Counted from the first letter of the stretch, positions 23,299 to 30,685 are shown. The stretch is 64,000 nt of DNA from Mermis nigrescens (GCA_036768485.1 JAVLUZ010000154.1:41695646-41759645), one strand, 5' to 3'. Numbers and translations are program-made. Notes: a model not told the origin generated them from the sequence alone.

Positions 23299-24291
23299 AT
23301 GGATAGAATACTGAAAAAACTGTACTACGACCCGCAAAGCGGGTTCACTGGCGTCAACCAACTTTACACTCGAGTGAAAAAAATTCGCCCGACCGCCAAA
23401 TTGGAACAGGTAAAAGCATGGCTGGAAAAACAACCTACCTACACTTTACACAAACCCGCATTCAAGCGTTATTCTCGAAACAAAGTCCTAGTGAGCAGCA
23501 TAGACGAGCAGTGGCAGGCTGATTTGGTCGATTTGCAATCCTAGCCGACCACAATGATAATTTTAAGTACCTACTCAACTGTATAGACATTTTCTCAAAG
23601 TACGCATGGTCCGTTCCACTAAAAAGCAAAAATTCTAAAGACATTGTTGAGGCTTTTAAACACAATTTTTGCATCGTCTGGCCGCAAGCCCTACAAGCTA
23701 CAAACGGATGCGGGCAAAGAATTTGTAAACAACGAGTTTCAGAAATTTTTGAAATCAGAATCTGTAGATTTTTTCACCACTAAAAGCGAAATGAAAGCAT
23801 CTGTAGTAGAGCGTTTCAATAGAACACTCAAAGAACGCATGTGGAGGTATTTTACTAAAAACAACACGCACAAGTATATTGACATTTTGCCAAAAATTAT
23901 GAAAAATTACAACAATTCGTTTCATAGAACAATAGGTACGTCTCCGGCGAATGTGACGGCTAAGAACGAGCGTGAAATATTAAACAGAGCATTCCGCCTT
24001 ACGGGCGATAATCAAACTGAATTCAAATTCGAAATTGGCGATAAAGTCAGAATAAGTAAAGTGAAGCGTACGTTCGAAAAAGGGTTCTGGCCCAATTGGA
24101 CCGAGGAGTATTTTTTAATTAAGGAAAGATATGCTAGAACCCCGCCTGTCTATGTTTTAGAAGATCAAATGGGCGAAAAACTAGATGGTATTTTTTACGA
24201 GCCCGAACTGCAAAAGATTAACGTTTCCACTGACGATTTGTTCATTATTGAAAAAATTATAAAAACGCGAAAAAAGAGGCGCAAAAACTGA
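23299..24291 (+). pseudogene. Polinton integrase (retroviral DDE type), two frameshifts
   Basis: The frame opened at 23,299 stops at the TAG of 23,542-23,544. The reading continues one base earlier (from 23,541) to about 23,660 and then returns to the original frame, which runs to 24,291. The pattern is therefore a 1-base loss near 23,541 and a 1-base gain near 23,661. The catalytic triad is present: Asp in WQADLVDL, Asp in LQTDAGKEF, Glu in VVERFNRTLKE. The C-terminal part has a chromodomain-like or SH3-like FEIGDKVRISK segment and a basic tail. Integrases of this type join Polinton ends and create the 6-bp duplications seen here. As read, the product would be truncated before the second Asp. 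Assembly error is possible because both lesions are single-base and compensating. Confidence 0.9.
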
Positions 24292-24354
24292 TTATTTGGT
24301 ACGCTGGAGGGGCTATCCGCCAAAATTTGATTCATGGGTCTCTAATGTGCTAAA

Positions 24355-24364
24355 AGTATAAATA
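24355..24364 (+). promoter_or_regulatory. TATA promoter of paralogue B
   Basis: AGTATAAATA, 32 bp before ATG 24,397. Confidence 0.65.
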
Positions 24365-24396
24365 ACGATTTCGTCTATTGTAAATCTTTTAAAAAA

Positions 24397-24714
24397 ATGG
24401 AGGTTGGACAGTGTTTTTTCAATCATGCGTTGCACCGTTTGTCTCAATACACGTACTTTTCTGACGCCGCACTTGGCGCGTATTTTTGGCCAAAAATGAG
24501 CAAACAATATAGGCGAACATTACTAGAAATTGATGAACACGCCATTTGGCGCTTTTCAAAGTATATAAGAAAATATTTACAAAGAGGCGAACTGAGCACG
24601 CTTTTCAAGTTATGGGAATTTTTAAGCCCAGAGGCCAAATTTTATTATGCAAATCTATACATAAAAATTATTGATGAGCATTTCACCTCATCCATGACAA
24701 ACGTTCTAATCTAA
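24397..24714 (+). CDS. ALGxYFWP-family protein, paralogue B (unknown function)
   Basis: 105 residues. It opens MEVGQCFFNHALHRL, has an ALGAYFWPKMS block at residues 25-35, then LLEIDEHAIWRFSKYI, a KLWEF motif, YANLY and an IDEHF near the C-terminus. The match to paralogue C (30,371-30,685) is clear along the full length and the match to paralogue A is weaker. All-helical, with no catalytic signature. It ends 11 bp before the 21-bp repeat array that separates it from the convergent TBP gene. Function unknown; three retained copies in a 10-kb element argue it is useful to the element. Confidence 0.75.
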   Translation: MEVGQCFFNHALHRLSQYTYFSDAALGAYFWPKMSKQYRRTLLEIDEHAIWRFSKYIRKYLQRGELSTLFKLWEFLSPEAKFYYANLYIKIIDEHFTSSMTNVLI

Positions 24715-24724
24715 AAAACGCAAA

Positions 24725-24978
24725 TTTTTTGTAAAGTTTGGAATATTTTTTGTAAAGTTTGGAATATTTTTTGTAAAGTTTGGAATATTTTTTGTAAAGT
24801 TTGGAATATTTTTTGTAAAGTTTGGAATAAATTTTACATGCTTAAGCATAGTACTTTTGTAAAGTTTGGAATATTTTTTGTAAAGTTTGGAATATTTTTT
24901 GTAAAGTTTGGAAAATTTTTTGTAAAGTTTGGAATATTTTTTGTAAAGTTTGAAAAAGTTCTTGTAAACTTTAGAATA
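24725..24978. repeat. 21-bp iteron-like array with a central palindrome
   Basis: Eleven copies of a 21-bp unit (core TTTTTGTAAAGTTTGGAATA). Five start at 24,731 and recur every 21 bp to 24,815, and six run from 24,859 to 24,964, the last one degenerate. The two blocks are separated by a spacer that carries ATGCTTAAGCAT (24,838-24,849), the same 12-bp palindrome found in the element's inverted repeats. It lies between the convergent 3' ends of paralogue B and TBP. It could act as a bidirectional terminator, an origin or a protein-binding array; the sequence alone does not decide. Confidence 0.85.
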
Positions 24979-25497
24979 TTATGTATCTAATCTGCATTTC
25001 TCAAGCATTGTTGAAACTATTTTATACGCTATATGCAACTCGTGCTTGTGTTTTGCACCTGTGAGAATCATTTTTCCGCTTGTAAAGAGTAAAAAAGTCA
25101 CATTTCTATATTTGTATACTAGGCCGGGAAATAATTCTACTTCGTACATGCATTTTCTTTTCACCAGCTCATAAAACTTGCAAAGATCAATGCGAAATCC
25201 CAAGTTAGCCGAGCCAACAAACAGCACAGGCTTTATTTTCAACATTAAATTCTCCATTTTTAGTATATGGATGAATGCCTTTATCGTATTTTCTCCTTCT
25301 TGAACAGTTTTAGCTCCAACACATACAATTTTGCCCGACTTGAAAATCAGCAACGTAGCTGGGAGTAATCGAAATATGATGCCTGGAAATTTTAGGCGAT
25401 TGTATTGCGTAGTATTTGGCAATTTAAGGTAGATATCATCTAGATTTAGCGTGTTTGGTAGTGCTGTAGTTAGCACAATGTTCTGTATTGTAACCAT
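24979..25497 (-). CDS. TATA-binding protein encoded by the Polinton
   Basis: 172 residues, the size of a bare TBP core with no N-terminal extension. Two lobes of the saddle are visible. Lobe 1 runs from IQNIV (4-8) through FPGIIF (37-42) and LIFKSGK (50-56) to CVGAK (59-63). Lobe 2 has ELFPGLVYKY (121-130), LLFTSGK (136-142) and LTGAK (145-149). The four phenylalanines that kink DNA in TBP are all present (F37, F52, F123, F138). Similarity is to eukaryotic TBP, but the linker and helices are very diverged, so it is not a recent host copy. It is divergent with the packaging ATPase across a 43-bp gap. Known TBPs place the preinitiation complex on TATA boxes; its likely targets are the TCTATAAATA boxes in front of the element's own genes. 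Confidence 0.92.
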   Translation of the reverse strand: MVTIQNIVLTTALPNTLNLDDIYLKLPNTTQYNRLKFPGIIFRLLPATLLIFKSGKIVCVGAKTVQEGENTIKAFIHILKMENLMLKIKPVLFVGSANLGFRIDLCKFYELVKRKCMYEVELFPGLVYKYRNVTFLLFTSGKMILTGAKHKHELHIAYKIVSTMLEKCRLDT

Positions 25498-25499
25498 TT

Positions 25500-25535
25500 T
25501 CTATAAATACCTATATATAAATTGTTATTTATAAA
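25500..25535. promoter_or_regulatory. Overlapping divergent promoters of TBP and ATPase
   Basis: The plus-strand TCTATAAATA (25,500-25,509) serves the ATPase (ATG 25,541). The minus-strand TTTATAAATA (25,526-25,535) serves TBP (start at 25,497). Each box lies within about 6 bp of the other gene's start codon, so both promoters fit into 43 bp and transcription complexes on them would compete. Confidence 0.8.
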
Positions 25536-25540
25536 CAAAA

Positions 25541-26188
25541 ATGATTTTCAAACACCCTTTCACCTGTCTTGTCTCTGGACCAACAAAGTCCGGTAAAACT
25601 ACATTTGTTGGGCAATTAATCGAAAATAGAGCACACTTGATTGATACCAAAATTAAAAAGATTTGGTGGTGCTTTGCAGAAAATCAACCACTTTACAGGA
25701 AAATTGAAAATGTTTCGTTTATAGAGGGGCTTCCTGATTTCTCATACTTGAAACAGTTTAGTCCTGTGCCGCAACTTTTGATTCTCGACGATCTGATGCA
25801 AGAGAGCAAAGGTAATACTCAGATTGTACAGCTGTTTACTCGTAGTTGTCATCATTGGAACATTAGCATTATTCACATTGTTCAAAACGTGTTCTTTGAG
25901 GGACTCAGAACTTCACGTATAAACTCTGACTATATAGTTTTATTTAAAAATCCTGCCGATCAATTACAGGCGCAAGTTTTATCTCGTCAGCTTTATCCTG
26001 CCAATCCGAAATATTTCATAGAAGCCTACTCTGATGCTACTGCTCAGCCGCATGGCTATCTGTTGATTGATCTTACTCAGAACGCTAGAGATGAACTTAG
26101 GCTAAAAACGAATATCTTCAGCAGTCATCCAGCTGTTTATATGCAAAAATCTATAAATACTACAAAAAAAGGTGATGAAATCAAATAA
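25541..26188 (+). CDS. FtsK/HerA-type DNA packaging ATPase
   Basis: 215 residues. Walker A is GPTKSGKT (13-20) and Walker B is QLLILDD (78-84), followed by a helix and the arginine-containing ISIIHIVQNVF segment, as in the A32-like genome-packaging ATPases of Polintons, adintoviruses and large DNA viruses. It would pump element DNA into preformed capsids. It lies at the head of the virion gene cluster and has its own TATA box. The next gene's TATA box (26,150-26,159) is embedded in its last codons. Intact. Confidence 0.93.
   Translation: MIFKHPFTCLVSGPTKSGKTTFVGQLIENRAHLIDTKIKKIWWCFAENQPLYRKIENVSFIEGLPDFSYLKQFSPVPQLLILDDLMQESKGNTQIVQLFTRSCHHWNISIIHIVQNVFFEGLRTSRINSDYIVLFKNPADQLQAQVLSRQLYPANPKYFIEAYSDATAQPHGYLLIDLTQNARDELRLKTNIFSSHPAVYMQKSINTTKKGDEIK
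26150..26159 (+). promoter_or_regulatory. TATA promoter inside the ATPase 3' end
   Basis: Exact TCTATAAATA, 35 bp before ATG 26,195, lying within the ATPase coding sequence. Confidence 0.8.
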
Positions 26189-26194
26189 AACAAA

Positions 26195-26545
26195 ATGGGT
26201 AAAGAACGATTAAGACGCAATATTATTTGTTTACACCTTCTAAGTCAAGCAAGGAAACCTCAAAGAGACGCTATTATAAATACTGCCAGTAAAGATCAGA
26301 TTCTTTGTCTCTGTGACTGTGCAAACAACTTTCTTAACGGTAATATTCCCTTTTCTGAAAAGGATATCAACAAACTTCGAAGATACCAGCATCAAATAAG
26401 GTACTTGGCAAAAAATAAACAGGCAAACACAAAACAAAAAAGAGGTATTTTAATACAAGACGGTGGTTTTCTTCCACTTTTACTCACTCCTATTCTTACA
26501 ATTGCAGGTACTTTACTAGCTGATGCAATAACACGCAGGCAATGA
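26195..26545 (+). CDS. Small conserved Polinton protein with C-terminal hydrophobic segment
   Basis: 116 residues. A basic, helical N-terminal two-thirds (RLRRNIICLHLLSQA, then CANNFLNGNIPFS and KLRRYQHQIRYLA) is followed by a Lys-rich stretch and a hydrophobic GGFLPLLLTPILTIAG segment (90-105) ending in ITRRQ. This layout recurs in many animal Polintons next to the capsid genes and is sometimes likened to adenoviral core or membrane-active peptides; the exact role is not established. Its last codons overlap the next start (ATGA at 26,542-26,545), the only such overlap in the element. Confidence 0.75.
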   Translation: MGKERLRRNIICLHLLSQARKPQRDAIINTASKDQILCLCDCANNFLNGNIPFSEKDINKLRRYQHQIRYLAKNKQANTKQKRGILIQDGGFLPLLLTPILTIAGTLLADAITRRQ

Positions 26546-27108
26546 AGCACACTGAAAAAATGATTTTAATACCCGCTGAAATCAGTGAACGTTCTAAACC
26601 AGTCGACGTTTTGCTTGATAACTTAAATAATGAGATGCAACAAATTTTAAGCAGCAAAAATGTACCATCTGATGTAAAACTTGTAAAATATAATCAAATA
26701 CTAGGCAAATTTAAGCGATTGCTCGAACAGAAGCAGCAACCATATAAAGCTACTATTGTAGGACATGCAAGTGACACAATTAATGACGAAGAAATACTCG
26801 CTGGTATACCGAAAAATCAGATTCCAAAGGCAAAACTCCTTCTACACTACATTCGCACAAACCCATTTGTGGAAATCGAGCCTAATGGCGAGCTTGTAAT
26901 AGATGGTCGAAAAATCAATGGTTCAAACATCACAGATTTAGTTAATGATCTGGCACGTGAGCGCAAAAAAATAAGCAGGCATCCAGGCACAAAAGAATTG
27001 CTGAAAGTGTTTAATCGCACAAATGTACCCCTAGAAAGTATTGCTAATAGACAAGGTAAGGAGATTTTTGCTGCAGGCGACGAATTTGACTGGGATGAAA
27101 GTCTATAA
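26542..27108 (+). CDS. Conserved Polinton PX-type protein
   Basis: 188 residues. It begins MKHTEKMILIPAEI, with a helical middle and the block FVEIEPNGELVIDGRKI followed by GSNITDLVNDLARER, which is typical of a Polinton protein found beside the ATPase and capsid genes and presumed virion-associated. No TATA box precedes it. The start overlaps the previous stop (ATGA), which suggests expression from the upstream transcript by reinitiation or leaky scanning. The acidic C-terminus contains the next gene's TATA box. Confidence 0.75.
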   Translation: MKHTEKMILIPAEISERSKPVDVLLDNLNNEMQQILSSKNVPSDVKLVKYNQILGKFKRLLEQKQQPYKATIVGHASDTINDEEILAGIPKNQIPKAKLLLHYIRTNPFVEIEPNGELVIDGRKINGSNITDLVNDLARERKKISRHPGTKELLKVFNRTNVPLESIANRQGKEIFAAGDEFDWDESL

Positions 27109-27111
27109 ATA
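27102..27111 (+). promoter_or_regulatory. TATA promoter of the pVI-like gene
   Basis: Exact TCTATAAATA across the stop region of the preceding gene, 38 bp before ATG 27,150. This spacing supports 27,150 over the GTG at 27,132 as the start. Confidence 0.8.
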
Positions 27112-27149
27112 CTTATTGTTTTATTTTTTATGTGAATAAAATTTTAAAA

Positions 27150-27599
27150 ATGCATGTACAATTCACTCCTGACAATTACACCATTTGGTTGGAATACTAC
27201 ACTGGGCAGGCTGCCCAAACCGGCTATGGGTTGGATGGGTTTAAAGGCATCCCATACCAGCGGGGTGTTGGCCTTGGCAGTTTTTTCCGCTCACTTTTTA
27301 GAATGGCCGTCCCTGTTTTGCAATCAATAGGTAAGCGTGTTGGAAAGCATGCTTTGGCAGCAGGTGCAAACATAGCGTCCGATTTGGCTCAAGGAAAACC
27401 GCTTTTTGAGTCTACTAAGGAACATTCAAAGCGAGAAGCTGCTCAACTTTTTGATGAAGCCTCTCATGCCCTTCAGCAGCAGCAAGGAGAGGGTCTTGGT
27501 TACCGCTCAAAGTCTATAAATACTAATGCAATTGATGCTTTTTCTAAAAACGACAACAAAAATGGCTCTCATAGACGTAAAATCTATCCCAAGTACTAA
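27150..27599 (+). CDS. Conserved Polinton minor virion protein (pVI-like)
   Basis: 149 residues from ATG 27,150. The conserved block is GFKGIPYQRGVGLGSFFRSL (30-49), followed by an amphipathic KRVGKHALAAGANIASDLA region and a Gln-rich tail. This Gly-rich, membrane-active-looking arrangement is found directly before the major capsid gene in many Polintons. The comparison with adenovirus pVI is by position and pattern, not by close sequence match. The MCP promoter (27,513-27,522) and start (27,562) lie inside its 3' end in another frame, so the two genes overlap by 38 bp. Confidence 0.75.
   Translation: MHVQFTPDNYTIWLEYYTGQAAQTGYGLDGFKGIPYQRGVGLGSFFRSLFRMAVPVLQSIGKRVGKHALAAGANIASDLAQGKPLFESTKEHSKREAAQLFDEASHALQQQQGEGLGYRSKSINTNAIDAFSKNDNKNGSHRRKIYPKY
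27513..27522 (+). promoter_or_regulatory. TATA promoter of the major capsid gene
   Basis: Exact TCTATAAATA, 39 bp before ATG 27,562, inside the preceding coding sequence. Confidence 0.85.
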
Positions 27600-28854
27600 A
27601 ACCGAACTAGACCTTTTTACGGTCCCTCCTACCCAAGTAGTTGTGAAGCAAGGCTTCTGGCATGAAATCCAGCCAACGCATCCCATTACTAACGAGGGAC
27701 CGTATGAGTTCAGAATTCCTCCTGACCCGCATTACCTACAACTGAGTAAAAACCACATTTATATGCTATTAAGAATTAAAAAACCAACAGTCGCAGCTGG
27801 AGCATCAGTACCCGACTATGCGCCTATCAATCTAATTGGTAAGACTTTCTTCAAGCAGGTGAAATGTTTCCTAGGAGGCCGCTTAATTTTTGATAGCTCT
27901 GATAAGTATGCATACAGATCGTACTTTGAAACTGAATTAAATTATGGTTATGATGCAAAGCATTCTCAACTGCAATCTGCACTTTACTTTCACGAAGGAG
28001 GAGGCAATGTGGACACAAAAGACAATGAAGCATTTAAAATACGTGCTAAAATGTTTAAAGATGAAAATTTTGTAGAAGTCGCGGCTCCATTGCACATTGA
28101 CTTGTTCTTGCAAGACAGATTTCTGATTAATTTCACCGATTTTCGCTTAGAATTACATAGAAATAGCGACGCATTTTTACTGCAGTGCTTTGAAGACGCT
28201 GTTTTAGAATTAAAAGTCTCACAAATGAAATTTTTTATTCGAAAAGTTGAGGTTTTAGACACTGTCAATTTAGCACTTGAACAAACAATGCTCTCATATA
28301 CAGCAAAGTATCCTATTAGGCGCGTGGCTATGACTAACTTACACATTTCAAATCCTGCTAGAGAAACGCCCAATTATACCCTGTTTAATGGTCAGCTACC
28401 TAGGCGTATGGTGTTTGCTTGTGTCGATGGCAATGCATATCGAGGCAATTTGGCCAAATCGCCATTTAATTTCAAACCATACAGTATATACGATGTAAAA
28501 GTAACGTGTGGCGGCACAACCTACCCCGCTTATCCACTCAACATTGCATTCAAACACGATAGGTACTTGCAAGCTTATAATCAGATGTATGATGCACTAG
28601 ATATAGGACGTGAAGGTAATTTCATTAGCAGAGACGAGTTTAAAACAAGCCACTGCTTCTTTGTGTTTGACCTAACGCCTGACGCAGATGATGGAGGGCA
28701 TTGGGATCTAGTGCATGAAGGAACAACGAGCATAACTGTAAGGTTTGCTGACAATTTGCCTGATTCTGGCGTGGAAATCATTATATACGCCGAATTTGAT
28801 AACTTAATACTGATTGACAAAAATCGAAACACGTTTCATGACTATAATGCATAG
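27562..28854 (+). CDS. Double jelly-roll major capsid protein
   Basis: 430 residues from ATG 27,562; the longer frame from 27,526 starts before the spacing expected from the TATA box. Signature blocks are DLFTVPPTQ (17-25), a Pro-rich F-x-I-PP region, a KCFLGGRLIFDSSDKYAYRS-type middle, FNGQLPRRMVFACVDGNAY, PFNFKPY, and the C-terminal YAEFDNLILIDKNRN. These match the Polinton/adintovirus capsid protein, which forms pseudo-hexagonal trimers. Intact from start to stop, which shows the element was recently able to specify virions even though other genes are broken. Confidence 0.95.
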   Translation: MALIDVKSIPSTKTELDLFTVPPTQVVVKQGFWHEIQPTHPITNEGPYEFRIPPDPHYLQLSKNHIYMLLRIKKPTVAAGASVPDYAPINLIGKTFFKQVKCFLGGRLIFDSSDKYAYRSYFETELNYGYDAKHSQLQSALYFHEGGGNVDTKDNEAFKIRAKMFKDENFVEVAAPLHIDLFLQDRFLINFTDFRLELHRNSDAFLLQCFEDAVLELKVSQMKFFIRKVEVLDTVNLALEQTMLSYTAKYPIRRVAMTNLHISNPARETPNYTLFNGQLPRRMVFACVDGNAYRGNLAKSPFNFKPYSIYDVKVTCGGTTYPAYPLNIAFKHDRYLQAYNQMYDALDIGREGNFISRDEFKTSHCFFVFDLTPDADDGGHWDLVHEGTTSITVRFADNLPDSGVEIIIYAEFDNLILIDKNRNTFHDYNA

Positions 28855-28857
28855 AAA

Positions 28858-29283
28858 ATGAATACCATTGAAATATTCAAAATTCTTCAGCGTAATATTA
28901 AAAAGGATATATTTTTAGGTGTTTTTCCATTAGACCGCCTGCCACCTATTAGAACCTACCCTGCGGCTCTAGTGATTAATTTAGATACTAGCAATGCGCC
29001 TGGCTCGCACTGGGTCGCCATATACTTTCAAAGCAATAAACACTGCGACTATTTTGACAGCTATGGGCGAAAACCATTTAACCACTTATTGCATTATATT
29101 TCAAATAATGCACTCACATATGCGTACAATAATGCGCAGGTACAGGGGCTCTTTTCAATCAGCTGTGGTCACATGTGTGTATATTTCCTAGTTTGCCGTG
29201 CACAAGGTATTTCGTTTAAGAACATTGTCACATCAATGCAACATGAAAAAATCTATAAATACTTCAATAATTTTAAGTTGTAA
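28858..29283 (+). CDS. Adenain-like (Ulp1-fold) maturation protease
   Basis: 141 residues starting 3 bp after the capsid stop codon. The catalytic triad is visible in the right order: His51 in GSHWVAIYF, Asp67 in YFDSYG, Cys103 in SISCGHMCVYF, with Gln96 upstream of the Cys for the oxyanion hole. Cysteine proteases of this family process capsid precursors in adenoviruses and Polintons. It lacks a clear TATA box of its own and may be expressed from the capsid transcript. The penton promoter lies within its last codons (29,252-29,261). Intact. Confidence 0.92.
   Translation: MNTIEIFKILQRNIKKDIFLGVFPLDRLPPIRTYPAALVINLDTSNAPGSHWVAIYFQSNKHCDYFDSYGRKPFNHLLHYISNNALTYAYNNAQVQGLFSISCGHMCVYFLVCRAQGISFKNIVTSMQHEKIYKYFNNFKL
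29252..29261 (+). promoter_or_regulatory. TATA promoter of the penton gene
   Basis: Exact TCTATAAATA, 24 bp before ATG 29,286, inside the protease coding sequence. Confidence 0.8.
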
Positions 29284-29285
29284 AC

Positions 29286-30342
29286 ATGGATATGAAACAA
29301 TTTTACCTTACTCTTCCAAGCAATTCACAAGAAACAAATACTGCAGCCACATTTCTTACCAATCTGCCTAGACAAATTGTATTGAATGGTGAGTGGGAGG
29401 TTGGTTTAGTAGAAATAATTTATGCAAATACATGGAACAATGTTTCCGAGGAGCAGAATATGATACAATTTTATGATATAAAAAACAATGTGCGACAAAA
29501 ATTGCTTATTCCTCGAGCAAGATATTTAAATATACATGACCTCATTCAAGCTATGAGAAATGGAATAAAAACAATTAGCTCAATAGATAAATTTGATTAC
29601 ATGCAATATTTTGGCATAAAGTATGATGAAAATAGAAAATTTTGTCATATGACAATAAATTCTAAATATATTCAAAGTGTAAAGCTGACAAAGCATTTAA
29701 TGTATATGCTGGGATTTCTAGAGAGCCAGCTTAGTAATATAGATTATACTGTGAAAAAAGAATTTAGCATAGTTGCGCACCATTCGCCTGATATGCTGAG
29801 GTGGTATGCAACACCTGGGTGTGGGGGGTTTGGGGGTATGCACCCCCCAGAAACCGAAATACCCCTCCAGAAATCAAAATACCCCCCCCCAGAATTCAAT
29901 TTTTGAAAATTTTTTTCGTTTTTTTCGCAATTTTTTTAATGCCAATGGATAGTGCTTGATGTGAAACGTCGAAAAATGGTGTTTTTATCGCCATACCACC
30001 ATTTTTAAGGCCATTTTTCGACCTTTCAAAAAAATCTTGCACACCCCCCTCAGAATTTTCTTGCTGCCCACGTATGGTGGTATGCATAATTTTTACGTGT
30101 ATTGCGATATAGTTGAACCTAAAATAGTTGGGAATACTTTTGCGCCACTTCTGCAAGTTGTAAATATTGGAAGGAAAATACATGGATATTGTAAATCACT
30201 CGTACATTAGACCCCATTATATACCTGTACTCAAGAAAGCATTCAATACTGTTGAAGGGAACATTAAAAGCGACCAAGATAAACCCGTTCCTTCGAATTT
30301 GGCAAAACTATCGTTAAACTGCATTTCAGATATCGCCTATAA
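29286..30342 (+). pseudogene. Polinton penton (minor capsid) protein, disrupted
   Basis: The frame from 29,286 has the usual FYLTLPSNS start and a GEWEVGLVEIIYANTWNN block of Polinton penton proteins. It is cut at 29,808 by a complete MITE-A copy (29,809-30,076). Downstream, conserved C-terminal blocks reappear in different frames: YVYCDIVEP just after the MITE, then a KPVP block, then a VKLHFR end with a stop at 30,340-30,342. Frame changes are needed near 29,800, 30,210 and 30,290. The last bases of the old gene contain the TATA box of paralogue C. As it stands no full penton protein can be made. Confidence 0.88.
29809..30076 (+). mobile_element. MITE-A copy inside the penton gene (268 bp)
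   Basis: Complete family member with the 8-bp duplication GTGGTATG (29,801-29,808 and 30,077-30,084) and one extra A in its left end. It interrupts the Polinton penton gene, so it moved after the Polinton inserted or while the Polinton was still mobile. Confidence 0.9.
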
Positions 30343-30345
30343 ATA
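30336..30345 (+). promoter_or_regulatory. TATA promoter of paralogue C
   Basis: CCTATAAATA overlapping the ancestral penton stop, 25 bp before ATG 30,371. Confidence 0.75.
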
Positions 30346-30370
30346 TCACCGTTTATCAAATATCGTAAAC

Positions 30371-30685
30371 ATGGATCAAGGACAAAAAATTTACAACCAT
30401 TTCTTAATGCACCTGCTTCGCCTAGACGATATATCTTCCTCAGCCTTAGGCAGCTACTTTTGGCCCCTGCTCAATGCTGAGTACAAAGAAAATTTAATGC
30501 AATACGACGCAGAGGCTTTCAACAACTTTTCTCGCCTCATCAAACAATGTTGCACCCTCCGAGACATACACACTCTAGCTAATCTGTGGCAAAATTTCAA
30601 TGACCGAGCAAAGCAATATTTTGCATACTTTCACGAACGATCAATTGATGAGCACATACTCTGCTACATTGTGCTTGAAAACTAA
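30371..30685 (+). CDS. ALGxYFWP-family protein, paralogue C (unknown function)
   Basis: 104 residues from ATG 30,371. A longer open frame begins at 30,167, but its first part is penton remnant read in a shifted frame; the TATA spacing and homology to paralogue B both place the start at 30,371. Blocks: MDQGQKIYNHFLMHLLRL, SALGSYFWPLLN, YDAEAFNNFSRLIK, ANLWQNF, YFAYFHE and IDEH. Last gene before the right inverted repeat, and still intact although the gene before it is wrecked. Confidence 0.75.
   Translation: MDQGQKIYNHFLMHLLRLDDISSSALGSYFWPLLNAEYKENLMQYDAEAFNNFSRLIKQCCTLRDIHTLANLWQNFNDRAKQYFAYFHERSIDEHILCYIVLEN

Noticed and set aside
24725..24978. CRISPR-like array
   Set aside because: Direct tandem repeats without unique spacers, in an animal transposon; no cas genes.
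27132..27149. Start of the pVI-like protein at 27,132
   Set aside because: That codon is GTG and an ATG upstream of it is followed at once by a stop; ATG 27,150 gives the usual TATA-to-start spacing.
29819..29906. C-terminal tail of the penton frame reading into the MITE
   Set aside because: The Pro/Gly-rich tail is MITE-A sequence, not penton.
30167..30370. N-terminal extension of paralogue C
   Set aside because: The first 68 codons are penton C-terminal sequence in a shifted frame and begin at a non-ATG codon. TATA spacing and homology put the start at 30,371.
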